Assembly (NCBI RefSeq): GCF_003807585.1
Contig: NZ_RMBX01000001.1
Span: forward strand, 558,001-622,000
Source of the DNA: Chitinophaga barathri
Lineage (GTDB): Bacteria; Bacteroidota; Bacteroidia; Chitinophagales; Chitinophagaceae
Length of the DNA stretch: 64,000 bases
Reading direction: 5' to 3'
The notes under the pieces were generated by a model. The model did not search any database. It worked only from the letters and a program-made list of their open reading frames with translations, and was not told where the DNA came from. Below are positions 44,299 to 54,465 of this stretch, piece after piece (the stretch's first letter is position 1; every line of letters starts with the position of its first letter). Made by a program: the position numbers and the translations under genes.

Positions 44299-45708
44299 AT
44301 GCGTCTTTCGGCTTTCAGCATCATGCTGATGTGCATATTCTATGCACCATGGTCCTTCGGGCAATCCGCCGCCACAACGGACATTGCAGTATTCGGAGCA
44401 TACGCGGACAGATGCGCCAGGATCGAACAGGATCTGAACGCTTATACCAGTAAACAGCTCAAAAAAATTGAACGGCTGGCGCAACGGCTACAGTCTGGTC
44501 AGGGCACTGCGCGTACCGATACCGCCAGCCAACCCGGTTATGCCGAGCGTCTGAGGAACCCAGTGGCCAGCAACCTGGCTGCCCTCGCAGACGGAAAGGA
44601 CCGGGCCCTGCATTACATCGGCTTTCTTGATTCCTTCCAGACGGCCCTCAAACTACACGCCATCAACCCGGGTGCCGTCCAACACATCGAGCGGCTCGGG
44701 CAACTGCTGGAAAAATCAGGACATGTCCAGCAGGCATTCAACGAATCTGCGATGATCGAAGGAAGACTGGTAGGCTATCTACAGACGCTGGCAGGGCAGC
44801 TACCCACCGCAAGGGCCATGCGGCAGCTTCGGGAATTGCAAAACGCCGTGGGGGCGTACCAATTGAAGATCCGGTACTACAAGCAAGCGCTGACCAATCC
44901 CGACCGGGCTTTACGGGAAGTGTTTACGATCCTGAAAAAGACCCGGGTTTTCCAACAGTTTTTCAGACGCTATTCAGCGCTTGCAGCGCTCCTGCCGCCC
45001 GATCCGGCCGAGGCAGTTCTTTTGGAACCTGGTACATTCGGTCTGCAAACGCGCGAGCTGGTCCGCCAGGCAATGTATGACCGGGCAGGCCAGAGCGTTA
45101 ATACTGCTGCTTTCGCGAGTCAAAGCGCCACCGAGTGGAAATCGCAACTCCAGCAACTCAAAAACAAGCTCGAAAATGCTAAATCCCGACCGCTGCCGGA
45201 AGATGTGCAGGGCAACCCTAATCCTGAAAAAACAAAGTCCTTTCTTAAGCGGCTACAGTTCGGTACCAACGTGCAAAGTACCCGCGGCAACGGATTGCTG
45301 CCAGCTACCACCGACCTGGGGATATCGGTGGGCCTTAAACTTAACGCCCAAAGTGTCGTCGGCATCGGCGGTAGTTATAAAGTAGGCTGGGGAGAAAGTA
45401 TCCGCAAAATCCGCCTGAGCCACCAAGGCGCCAGCCTGCGCTCGTTTATCGACTGGAAGATCAAAGGCAGCTTCTATTGCAGCGGTGGCTACGAATACAA
45501 CTATCAGCCAGTAACTACCGAAACACCTCCTACAATACGCTTCTCTTCATGGAAGAACAGCGGCCTTATTGGTGTTTCGAAAACCATCGCTGCCAATCAC
45601 AAATTTTTCAAACAAGCCAAAATGCAGGTACTGTGGGATGCGCTGGCTCGTCAGCAAATGCCGCGCAGCCCTGCCTTTAAATTCCGAATAGGCTACAATT
45701 TAAACTAA
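44299..45708 (+). CDS. exported helical protein with barrel-like end, first gene of RHS operon
   Basis: 469 residues. Signal MRLSAFSIMLMCIFYAPWSF (cleavage near FGQ). Residues 30-300 are helical with Gln/Leu/Lys heptads (QLKKIERLAQRLQ; ATEWKSQLQQLKNKLENAK); the last 150 residues alternate strands (DLGISVGLKLNAQSVVGIGG; SFYCSGGYEYNYQP) and end FRIGYNLN, like a small outer-membrane barrel. Bacteroidota RHS loci commonly start with such a protein; it could anchor or release the RHS shell. Five bases before the next gene, so operonic. Confidence 0.65.
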   Translation: MRLSAFSIMLMCIFYAPWSFGQSAATTDIAVFGAYADRCARIEQDLNAYTSKQLKKIERLAQRLQSGQGTARTDTASQPGYAERLRNPVASNLAALADGKDRALHYIGFLDSFQTALKLHAINPGAVQHIERLGQLLEKSGHVQQAFNESAMIEGRLVGYLQTLAGQLPTARAMRQLRELQNAVGAYQLKIRYYKQALTNPDRALREVFTILKKTRVFQQFFRRYSALAALLPPDPAEAVLLEPGTFGLQTRELVRQAMYDRAGQSVNTAAFASQSATEWKSQLQQLKNKLENAKSRPLPEDVQGNPNPEKTKSFLKRLQFGTNVQSTRGNGLLPATTDLGISVGLKLNAQSVVGIGGSYKVGWGESIRKIRLSHQGASLRSFIDWKIKGSFYCSGGYEYNYQPVTTETPPTIRFSSWKNSGLIGVSKTIAANHKFFKQAKMQVLWDALARQQMPRSPAFKFRIGYNLN

Positions 45709-45713
45709 CCGCA

Positions 45714-48700
45714 ATGAAAAAAAAGATCATCCATTTCCTGTTTGCTATCGTGGCGACACTGCCGCTCTCCGCACAGATCCCCGAACCACTCCGTTCCATT
45801 CCAACGCCTAACGCCTTTTCGTTCCAGGAGTACGGTAAGCACGATGTATCGCACTTCTCCGGTACGCCGGACATCCGGGTGCCGCTGGCCAACATCGCCG
45901 TTAAGACTGGTAGTATCGACATGTCACTATCCTACAATGCCACCGGCTTTCGGCCCGATGTACATGCTTCGTGGGTAGGAACGAACTGGAATCTCAACCT
46001 CGGAGGGGTGATAACACGGCAGGTGAATGGCCTCCCCGACGAGTTTAGTTACTTTATGAACAACTATTGCAATTGCATCAGTTATATGCCCAACAATGTC
46101 AGCGCCACCTATAATTCGGGGTTTGCAAAGCGCACCTACGATACCAGCTACAACGTGGGTTACCTGATGAATGCCACCAATCATTTCCTGAACTTAAATC
46201 CCGGCAGCTCACCGATGGCCTGGACGAAGTATAGCCCGCCTGTACCCTACAAAGGCTATTGGTATAACAATTCCTGCATTGCCTTTGACAAATTCTGGAA
46301 AGATACTCCTTTCGGCAACCTTCCCAACAATGATGATTACTATGACGGTACCAAGGATCTGCAGTCCGATGAATATTCATTTAACGTGATGGGGCATAGC
46401 GGGAAGTTCATGTTTAAAAGCGATGCCACCATTGAGGTGATCTCCAACCGGAAATATCAGGTCGCTATACTCCGATCGGATGATACCATCCCCGGTGCGT
46501 TGCTCAAACCCAACGCCGATCCACAGGCGGGATCAACCTGTCCTAACTGGGTCATGGGATTCAGTCCATGGAAGGCTTGGAATCGATACCCGAAAACAAG
46601 ATCCGGTTTCAGGATTACGGCTGATGATGGCACCCAGTTCGATTTCGGATCACGGTATGCCTACCTGAACGCGGTAGACTATTCCATTGCGGAAAGGTAC
46701 ATGCTCGGACAGAACGGCCACGGCCAGCAGGATTTCCTCGATTATTGGCAGGCTACCTCCTGGTACCTCGCGTCGGTGAAATTCCCCGATGGCAAAAAGG
46801 TATATTTCGAATACGACAGGGCTGAGTACACCCGTGCTATGTATCTCAGCGAGTTCTCTTACGGTATCCAACAGGGCAACTCCGGCTGTCCCATCGCCAA
46901 TGCGAACTACACCTTACCTGGCAACATCGTCCAAAGCAAGATCCAATCCCCGGTGTACCTGTCAAGGGTGTATTCGGACTTGTTGGATATTCGTCTTTTC
47001 TACTCCAATACCGGCGAGTCCAACGCCCTCACGCAAAATGCGATTCAGGATTTCAAATGGAAAAAGCTGGACTCCGTGCGTTTCATTGACAACGAGGGAC
47101 AGGGCGGTGTGTGGCGCTTCCGCTATTACCCCCTAGTCAACTACAGCCAGCGCCTGTTCCTGTCTAACGTGGAGAAATTCTCCCATACTGGGCAGAGGAG
47201 CGGCGAACTCTACCGCTTTCTCTATGATACCACCCTCACCCTGCCGGACTACCTTACAGGCCGGACCGATCACTGGGGTTACTGGAATGGTATCGATACA
47301 CGCAGTGTAATAGGAAAAACCAACGCTGCCCTCGATACGTTACGTAAGGCTGTCCTTGCTAATACCAGAGCGGGCTTGCTGACGCATCTATTCTATCCAA
47401 CCGGCGGCTATACCCAATTTACTTATGAACTAAATACGTACTCCAAACGTGTCAAGTTGGACCGAACCCAAGGCGTAGATCTTGCAGGCGGCAACCAGAA
47501 AGCCGGTGGCCTGCGCATCAGGCGCATCCGAACCGTCGATACGCTGTCGGGGATAGACACGTATAGTGACTATTACTACGTCACTGGATATACCAACCTG
47601 CTTTCGCCTGCCGCCGTGGAGGCCCTCCCTTCCAGCGGCGTCCATAACATCAACAGCTTCGTCTATCATTGGACGGACCAGGTCACCCGGATGTTCAATG
47701 ATCCCATCTGCCTGCAGAATATGAAAATCTCCTTAACTTCTAACCAGCCGCTCAATCCGGTATTTGACGACGGGTATGTGGGATACACTACGGTGATCGA
47801 GCGCCAGCGTGATTCCAGTTACAAAAAGTACACCTATAGCAACCATGACAATGGCTATGTGGATGATCCAGTAGATGCGACAATTAACCCTTGGTCAAGC
47901 CCCTACAATCAATTCTCCAAAAGAACGCAGGATCGTGGCAATCTGTTGGAGGAAGCCTCCTTCAACAGCAAAAACGCCATAGTGCAACGCATTTCCACGC
48001 AATATGCCCCGATTTCGGCAACGCCACTTGGCGGGCCGCGTTCTTTCTTCAAGCACATTACAATCGTCAGCCTGGACGCCACCAGTTGGAACGCTAGTTT
48101 CCCCAATCCGGCGCCGATCAACTACCTGGTCAGCAGTCGGATAAAAGTTTACAGTTACCGGATGCTACCCAGCAGAATTACGACAACCAACTTTAGTATG
48201 ACAACCGGTGATTCCATCACTACTGTCAGGGAGCATGCTTATGATAATCTCGAACACGGACAGCTTACCTCGGTTATCGATTACGACAGTGACGGCTCCA
48301 TTACCCGGGAAATCATGAAATATCCTCGGGACTATGCCCCTACAACGGTGCTCACTAACCTGGTCAATGACCACAGGATCAGCACGGTCTTGGAAAAACT
48401 AAGAACATTCAAGGCAAGCGCTGGCGCTGACGAGAAAGTAACCGAGGCGGTACTGACCGAATACGCCCTAAATCCGGCAGGCACCTACGAGCTTTCGCTG
48501 GTTAAAACCGCATACAAGGCCGAGATAGACAACCCATTCAACCTTTCGACTATGACTGCGACCGTGCCCTCCAGCAACGGCTGGAAGAGCAGCAGCGTTT
48601 GGACCAAGGACAGCCGTTATAAAACGTACCTGAAAATAGATAGTGTCGACAGGTATAATAACATCACCAATTTCGTTGCAAAAAAGGAGCCGCGCATGCA

Positions 48701-49364
48701 GAAGTTCTTCGGTTTCGGAGGCTTAAAGGAATTGGGTTCTTTCGAGGTAAGCCCTTCAAGATCGATATGGTCCCCGGCATACACCAGCTTCGAGACAATC
48801 GTGACAAGGGACGCCGCGGATGACTATAGTACAACCCGGACAATGCTGGATGATAGTACCTGGCTGCCAATCGGCACCTTCAGCACTACCTATTCATTTA
48901 CAGGCAAGCAGTCTTTTGTTGGCAGGGCACGTTACAACGGACCTGTATGGATACAAGGCACCATTTACGTCGCTGCGAGGACAGGTGGCGCCGCACCCAC
49001 CCTTGAGCGCTACACCCCCGGCCCTAACACCTACACCCCTCTCAACGTTCCCGACAGCATTGTCGGCTACCGGGATGGTTGGACCATTTACCGTTTCTAC
49101 TATAGCAATGCGGCGACTGTGATTACAGTCAACAGTAACGGAAATTACATCGATGAACTGCGGATGGGAGCGCGTGAATTTGGAGACGACCAGACGTTCC
49201 AAACATGCAGCTATGTGGATGGCCGGATATCGGAGATCACCAACCATCTCTACCAGCGTGAACGGTATCATTATGATGCGTGGGGACGGCTCATAAGGGT
49301 TGTCAACGAAGACAAGACCATCAAAAACGCATATTCCTATCAACTGGCCGGCCCTAATCAATAG
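45714..49364 (+). CDS. SpvB/TcB-like RHS-associated shell protein
   Basis: 1,216 residues. Signal MKKKIIHFLFAIVATLPLSA. The N-terminus (FSGTPDIRVPLANIAVKTGS; LSYNATGFRPDVHASWVGTN) has the SpvB-like pattern of many Bacteroidota RHS partners, followed by long beta-rich YD-containing stretches and, near the end, RHS-type YHYDAWGRLIRV. It lacks a core-closing motif and toxin domain. By analogy with Tc toxin B subunits it would form one half of the cocoon holding the toxin carried by the next gene. The analogy is inference from layout, not sequence match. Confidence 0.82.
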   Translation: MKKKIIHFLFAIVATLPLSAQIPEPLRSIPTPNAFSFQEYGKHDVSHFSGTPDIRVPLANIAVKTGSIDMSLSYNATGFRPDVHASWVGTNWNLNLGGVITRQVNGLPDEFSYFMNNYCNCISYMPNNVSATYNSGFAKRTYDTSYNVGYLMNATNHFLNLNPGSSPMAWTKYSPPVPYKGYWYNNSCIAFDKFWKDTPFGNLPNNDDYYDGTKDLQSDEYSFNVMGHSGKFMFKSDATIEVISNRKYQVAILRSDDTIPGALLKPNADPQAGSTCPNWVMGFSPWKAWNRYPKTRSGFRITADDGTQFDFGSRYAYLNAVDYSIAERYMLGQNGHGQQDFLDYWQATSWYLASVKFPDGKKVYFEYDRAEYTRAMYLSEFSYGIQQGNSGCPIANANYTLPGNIVQSKIQSPVYLSRVYSDLLDIRLFYSNTGESNALTQNAIQDFKWKKLDSVRFIDNEGQGGVWRFRYYPLVNYSQRLFLSNVEKFSHTGQRSGELYRFLYDTTLTLPDYLTGRTDHWGYWNGIDTRSVIGKTNAALDTLRKAVLANTRAGLLTHLFYPTGGYTQFTYELNTYSKRVKLDRTQGVDLAGGNQKAGGLRIRRIRTVDTLSGIDTYSDYYYVTGYTNLLSPAAVEALPSSGVHNINSFVYHWTDQVTRMFNDPICLQNMKISLTSNQPLNPVFDDGYVGYTTVIERQRDSSYKKYTYSNHDNGYVDDPVDATINPWSSPYNQFSKRTQDRGNLLEEASFNSKNAIVQRISTQYAPISATPLGGPRSFFKHITIVSLDATSWNASFPNPAPINYLVSSRIKVYSYRMLPSRITTTNFSMTTGDSITTVREHAYDNLEHGQLTSVIDYDSDGSITREIMKYPRDYAPTTVLTNLVNDHRISTVLEKLRTFKASAGADEKVTEAVLTEYALNPAGTYELSLVKTAYKAEIDNPFNLSTMTATVPSSNGWKSSSVWTKDSRYKTYLKIDSVDRYNNITNFVAKKEPRMQKFFGFGGLKELGSFEVSPSRSIWSPAYTSFETIVTRDAADDYSTTRTMLDDSTWLPIGTFSTTYSFTGKQSFVGRARYNGPVWIQGTIYVAARTGGAAPTLERYTPGPNTYTPLNVPDSIVGYRDGWTIYRFYYSNAATVITVNSNGNYIDELRMGAREFGDDQTFQTCSYVDGRISEITNHLYQRERYHYDAWGRLIRVVNEDKTIKNAYSYQLAGPNQ

Positions 49365-49390
49365 GCAAATCAAAATTCAATTCAAAATTC

Positions 49391-52300
49391 ATGAAACTAC
49401 TCATCATATTCTGCGCGATGCTGCTCTTGTACGCTCCGCTGGTGGCGCAGCAACCGCTGGGTTCACCATACGGCGCCGGCGCAAAAATTACCTTCGTCAG
49501 GAAGCTGGAACCACAGATGGCCATCATCAACCCCGACAGCCTTGTGGGCCGTTCGCATCGCGAACAAAAGCAGACCACCGTGTACTATGACGGCCTGGGT
49601 CGTCCGGTGCAAACGGTGGTCAAGCAAGGCAGCCTTGCCACTGGTATCGCGGCTACGGATCTTGTGACCCCCGTGCTGTACGATTCTATGGGACGCCCAT
49701 CCCTGACTTACCTGCCTTTTGGCGCCAACGCGACCGGGGGCAATACCTCTCTTAGCGACGGGCTATTCAAAAGTAATCCCTACCAGCAACAAGTAGCTTT
49801 TTACAATACCCAGCTCGCCGGACAAGCCGGAGAGACAAACCTCGGCGGAGGTAACCTTAACTGGGCCTATAGCCATCAGCTCTTCGAAAAGTCTCCGCTT
49901 GGACGGCAGGTGAAGCAATTACCGCAGGGTGCAAGCTGGATCGGCTCCGGTCGTGGTACCAGGATCATAGAAGCAGTCAACACGGACGCTGATAGCGTCA
50001 AAATCATCACCTGGACATATGTGGCAAGCAACTGGAGCGGCTTCTCGATACCCGGGCAGTATCCCAAAGGAACGCTTTTCAAGACCATTACCGTCGACGA
50101 GGCGGGGCGGTGCCATATCCTGTTTCGGACCAAAGGCGGGCAACCGGTGCTGGAAAAACGGCAGGTCACCGCTGCGGCTGACACCGGCCAGGGAAGCGGG
50201 CATGTCGGGTGGCAGTGCGTTTATAAGGCGTTCGATCCCATGGGCAGAATGAGGCTCGCTATCCAGCCGGTAGGCGTAGATCTGGCTATGGCCAATAGCT
50301 GGAACCTGAGTGCCCTTTCCGGCGCGATCCTTACCCAGCAATGCTTCCGATATGAATACGACGGGCGGGGGCTGATGATCAGGAAGATGGAGCCTGGTGG
50401 CAAGGAAGAGAGCTTTGTATATGACAGAAAGGAGCGGCTTGTTCAAAAACAAACCGGCGTGATGAAAGCTGCCGGTTCGTTTCAGTGGCAGTATTTCACC
50501 TACGATGAACTGAACCGCCCGGTATCCTCTGGTGTCTTCACCAGTGCAAGCAACGTATACAGCGATAATGCGAACGCTGCAAACGCATCGGGTGATTGGC
50601 CCGATCTGCCCAGCTATACTTACGAAGAGCATACACTTATCCATTACGACAACTATAAGGATATACCTGGTGGTCTGCCGGCCACGCTTACTTCGAGTGC
50701 GTACGAAACGGCCAATTTCCTAACTTCTTATAATAGTGCGCCCCACTACGCCGAACCGTGGACAGCGGTAACCTGGGTGCAGAACCGGGAAACGTGGCGA
50801 AAAGTCCGCGTGCTGGGAACATCCGATTACATCTACGAGGTATCCTTCTACGATAAGAGGGGTCGCAAAATCCAAACGGTGGTCAAGTATCCCTCCGGTG
50901 CACTGACGCGCACGAGTACCCAATTTAATTTCCGCGACAAGCCCGTCAAAATGAGCATTGCCCATGCAAAGACGGGGGCCAATAATTATGATTTTGCGCT
51001 GATTTCCCATTTTAACTACGATGATGCCGGTCGGGTGCTAAAGCTCAACCGTGGATTCACCAACATGAGTAACCCGACGAGGATTTTCGAACATAAGTTC
51101 GATGCACTGGGTCAGATGGTCGGCAAAAACCTGGGCAACGCGGACGGTCAATCCCCTGACAACACCGCCATTTTGCAGAATATCTACGAATATAACGTGC
51201 GAGGGTGGGTTACGGCGATGAATAAGTCCTATGCCACTGACTCGTCGAGCACTTTGACCTGGTCGCCTTTCGGTTACCAACTTTTTTACGATAAGACACA
51301 AGGGGCTATCAGTGGAACCCCGTTTACGGTTGCTGCGCCGATGTATAATGGCAGTATCGCTTCGATGATCTGGAAGAGCTACGGCGACAGCCGGGTGCGC
51401 CGATACGATTATACTTACGACGCGCTTGACCGGTTGACAGCTGCGGATTTCCGCGAGTTCTCCGCCAACAGTTTCTCCAGATTTCAAGGCCGAGACTATA
51501 GCATGAGCGGCGTTAGCTATGATAAAAACGGCAACATACTGACGCTTAACCAGCGAGGATGGAAGCCTGGCGGCGCTGTAACCATAGACTCCCTGCTGTA
51601 CAGTTATGTCCCTTTTAGCAGCCAGCTCAAAAATGTCCTCGACAGGACCAATGATACCGCTACAGCGCTTTCAGATTTCCGCAGCTCGAAAAACTATATA
51701 ACCGCACTGGGGGGCACCAAAACTACGGCAGCGACCGATTTCGGGTATGATGCAAACGGGAACCTTACCAGCGACAAAAACAAAGACCTGCAGGTAATCC
51801 AATACAACTTCCTGAATCTGCCGACGGTGGTCAACAGTCCGGGGAGGGGATCAATTATCTATGGTTACGATGCGACCGGCCAGCGCATAAAAAAAATAAT
51901 CCGTGACTCGACCGGTACATATCCCGTTGAAAAAACGTTCCTTTATTATGGTGCCTTCTGCTATGAATCGCAGCAAACCAACCCGGCGGCCCCCTCGGAC
52001 AAAACTGAGGTGCTGACCCTAATCGAGCATGAAGAAGGGCGCATCCGCTTCAAGACCTCGACGACAGATGCCGAATGGGATTGGTTTATTAAGGACCATT
52101 TAGGGAATGTTCGACAAGTGTGGACCAATAAAGCCAAAAATATCATTTATCCTGATCTTACTTTCGAGGGACAGCCTGGATCTGCACAGGTTCAGAACCA
52201 GGATGCCTATTATGAGAACAGGACCGGGCAGGCGATCAACGTGGCAGGGGTCCGGATATCCCGTCCCGCCGCGATGGGCGACACGGTTTTAAACGGGCAT

Positions 52301-53731
52301 AATGTACATCTGGTTCGCAGAAGCACGGGCAGCGTCGGTGCTGCAAAACTGCTAAAAGTGATGCCAGGGCAATACATCACTGCAACCGTCGAATACTTCT
52401 ATCCGTCCACCAATACGGATAATTCGGGTGTTCAGCCCCTCAATGCGTTTCTCACCTCGATGGCCTCAGCTTTTTCGGGCGCCTCTGCAATTTCGGATCT
52501 GCTGAAGGGGCAAGGGACGGCCATTACCAACACCCTATTGTCAGATGTCGCCCTGGCTTCAATGCTTAACAAACCAGCAGCCAGCCAGGGCGCCAACCAG
52601 GCGCCGAAGGCTTATCTCCATGTCCTCTACTTCGACGAGCAGTTCAATTTCGATCCGGTAGCCAGCCAGGTGGGAGTGGTAGCCTACCAACCCGGACAAA
52701 AAGGAATACTGGGGACCGGTTTTACGGCAAACATCACCAAAAGCGGGTATGCTTACATTTACTATAGCAACGAATCCGATGCACTCGTTTATTTTGATAA
52801 TTTAAAGATTGGCATCACTGGACATATGTTCATGCAGGATAATCATTACTATCCTTTCGGATTGATCGCTAAGTCTATCTCTGCCGAGTCGCTCCGCGAG
52901 CCAGTCAATGTGCAAAATAATAGGCGTTTTAACGATGCTTCGGAACTCCACCAAAAAGAAATGAAGAATGTAAGCCTGGAATGGTATATGACCGATATGA
53001 GGCCCTACGATCCCCAGCTCGGCCGTTGGAATGCCGTGGATACCAAGCCGACTCATGCTGAAAGCCCCTACGTTGGCATGCGCAACAATCCGATCCGCTA
53101 CAATGACCCAATGGGCGATACGATCCGGGTCGCCGGAGACATCTACGCCCAGGTCATTATCGGGGCCATACTTCAGAAAGCTGAGCAAAGCAGTGCCAAG
53201 GCAGCCAAGCAGTTTGATGATTTAAAACGAAATAAGAACACCGTCACCATTCAATTGGGCGGAGACAACCACACTGAAGCAACAAACATCAACAAATCAC
53301 ATGCAAAACAGCAGGTGGAACGTGGTGATGTAAAGGAAGGCCCCAATAATACTGGCGGATCAGGCAGTATTGTAACATTTAAAGTGTCAGGGACGAAACT
53401 GATTACCACAAATGGCGTCGAAGTCAATCCGGTCACGGATTTTATGCACGAAGTGCTTGGGCATGCCGGACTTAACGCAACAGGAGATAACCGCGGTGGA
53501 GATATTGAGGGTCTTGATGAGGGTGAATGGCAGGCTACCCACATTGAAAATGATCTACGCGCCGCAGCGGGGTTGTCACTAAGGCTATTTTATAAGAAGA
53601 TTGATTACCACAATATCGACGAAGATACACATACTTACGTCGGTGACGGGCCGCGGATGGTTGACCGAAAAGGAAATAGCATCTACAAGCCAGGGTTTAA
53701 CTATTATAAAGAAAATCCTCGAACACCATGA
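49391..53731 (+). CDS. RHS polymorphic toxin with C-terminal HExxH metallopeptidase domain
   Basis: 1,446 residues. Signal MKLLIIFCAMLLLYAPLVAQ, a DUF6443-type start (TTVYYDGLGRPVQTVVKQGS), many YD/RHS repeats (for example FRYEYDGRGLMIRKMEPGGK), and the core end YDPQLGRWNAVD through NPIRYNDPMGD at about residue 1243. The last 203 residues are the variable toxin: an Ala/Lys helix, then DFMHEVLGHAGL with HExxH at residues 1353-1357 and a downstream EGEWQATHIEND acidic/His segment that may give the third zinc ligand. It is probably a zinc protease delivered to a target cell. No type IX C-terminal domain was seen. Stop overlaps the next start (ATGA). Confidence 0.9.
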   Translation: MKLLIIFCAMLLLYAPLVAQQPLGSPYGAGAKITFVRKLEPQMAIINPDSLVGRSHREQKQTTVYYDGLGRPVQTVVKQGSLATGIAATDLVTPVLYDSMGRPSLTYLPFGANATGGNTSLSDGLFKSNPYQQQVAFYNTQLAGQAGETNLGGGNLNWAYSHQLFEKSPLGRQVKQLPQGASWIGSGRGTRIIEAVNTDADSVKIITWTYVASNWSGFSIPGQYPKGTLFKTITVDEAGRCHILFRTKGGQPVLEKRQVTAAADTGQGSGHVGWQCVYKAFDPMGRMRLAIQPVGVDLAMANSWNLSALSGAILTQQCFRYEYDGRGLMIRKMEPGGKEESFVYDRKERLVQKQTGVMKAAGSFQWQYFTYDELNRPVSSGVFTSASNVYSDNANAANASGDWPDLPSYTYEEHTLIHYDNYKDIPGGLPATLTSSAYETANFLTSYNSAPHYAEPWTAVTWVQNRETWRKVRVLGTSDYIYEVSFYDKRGRKIQTVVKYPSGALTRTSTQFNFRDKPVKMSIAHAKTGANNYDFALISHFNYDDAGRVLKLNRGFTNMSNPTRIFEHKFDALGQMVGKNLGNADGQSPDNTAILQNIYEYNVRGWVTAMNKSYATDSSSTLTWSPFGYQLFYDKTQGAISGTPFTVAAPMYNGSIASMIWKSYGDSRVRRYDYTYDALDRLTAADFREFSANSFSRFQGRDYSMSGVSYDKNGNILTLNQRGWKPGGAVTIDSLLYSYVPFSSQLKNVLDRTNDTATALSDFRSSKNYITALGGTKTTAATDFGYDANGNLTSDKNKDLQVIQYNFLNLPTVVNSPGRGSIIYGYDATGQRIKKIIRDSTGTYPVEKTFLYYGAFCYESQQTNPAAPSDKTEVLTLIEHEEGRIRFKTSTTDAEWDWFIKDHLGNVRQVWTNKAKNIIYPDLTFEGQPGSAQVQNQDAYYENRTGQAINVAGVRISRPAAMGDTVLNGHNVHLVRRSTGSVGAAKLLKVMPGQYITATVEYFYPSTNTDNSGVQPLNAFLTSMASAFSGASAISDLLKGQGTAITNTLLSDVALASMLNKPAASQGANQAPKAYLHVLYFDEQFNFDPVASQVGVVAYQPGQKGILGTGFTANITKSGYAYIYYSNESDALVYFDNLKIGITGHMFMQDNHYYPFGLIAKSISAESLREPVNVQNNRRFNDASELHQKEMKNVSLEWYMTDMRPYDPQLGRWNAVDTKPTHAESPYVGMRNNPIRYNDPMGDTIRVAGDIYAQVIIGAILQKAEQSSAKAAKQFDDLKRNKNTVTIQLGGDNHTEATNINKSHAKQQVERGDVKEGPNNTGGSGSIVTFKVSGTKLITTNGVEVNPVTDFMHEVLGHAGLNATGDNRGGDIEGLDEGEWQATHIENDLRAAAGLSLRLFYKKIDYHNIDEDTHTYVGDGPRMVDRKGNSIYKPGFNYYKENPRTP

Positions 53732-54270
53732 AATATCTTTTAATAGCCATGCTTGTTGCCATCTCTACCGAAAGACCTTTCGAAAAAGTGAGGGACCAGA
53801 TTTACAAGAGTCAACAGCGCGCATTAAAGCCTATCAAACGCGACCCTAGGCGATGGGAATATGAACGAACCATGACACACGACCGTTCCATATCGAACTA
53901 CGCCCTGCGAAAGGGAGATAGTGCACTACGAGCGCATGGAATACTTGAGCCTTTTAAGGATAGCCTGATGTTTTTGGTGGACTTTCAGACGCATGGGTTT
54001 TATGGCGGCCTAATGTGGTGTGATAGCACCAAAATTTTTATCTGGGACTGGAGCAACGGTTTTTCTTGCAAGGTCAGGAGCGTGGACTACCTGACGCGCT
54101 ATGAACAAAGAATTGTACGAAGCTCAATGGATTTTTCTGACAGCCTATTTGTTCAAAAGCGTGCATTGCTGGGTCAGGAACACGGGAAGTACACGTCCCT
54201 TACCAAATGGTATGCACCGGCTTTGAAAAAACCGACCATTACGCGCCTGTTCTTCGTCCCGCCACACTAA
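53728..54270 (+). CDS. probable immunity protein to the RHS metallopeptidase
   Basis: 180 residues. Starts inside the RHS stop codon (ATGA), the usual toxin-immunity coupling. Opens with a hydrophobic MKYLLIAMLVAISTE, a short possible signal, then charged helices (FEKVRDQIYKSQQRALKPIK) and a beta-rich half (LMFLVDFQTHGFYGGLMWCD; TKIFIWDWSNGFSCKVRSVD). No known immunity family recognised. If the signal is real, the toxin acts in the envelope or periplasm. Confidence 0.75.
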   Translation: MKYLLIAMLVAISTERPFEKVRDQIYKSQQRALKPIKRDPRRWEYERTMTHDRSISNYALRKGDSALRAHGILEPFKDSLMFLVDFQTHGFYGGLMWCDSTKIFIWDWSNGFSCKVRSVDYLTRYEQRIVRSSMDFSDSLFVQKRALLGQEHGKYTSLTKWYAPALKKPTITRLFFVPPH

Positions 54271-54370
54271 GAGTGAGACATCAATTATTGACGATCAATG
54301 AGGATCATCAGTTAAAGGTTAGACCTGTATATCGCCTTTTTCCAAATAAATAAATCCCCATGGGAACATC

Positions 54371-54399
54371 GCCGCGCCGGCCAGGCGCGGCTTTTTTTT
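54371..54399 (+). terminator. strong rho-independent terminator of the RHS operon
   Basis: Perfect 8-bp GC stem GCCGCGCC / GGCGCGGC, loop GGCCA, then eight T. It lies 100 bases after the immunity stop and before the DUF4262-like gene. Confidence 0.95.
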
Positions 54400-54465
54400 G
54401 CCCAGTCCTTGAACCTGTGTCCTTGTCCTACGGCACCAGGCTACCTTCAACCGAAAGTAAAAGTA

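Noticed and set aside
54371..54399. GC-rich palindrome after the RHS operon as a recombination site.
   Set aside because: The run of eight T directly after the stem makes it an ordinary intrinsic terminator.
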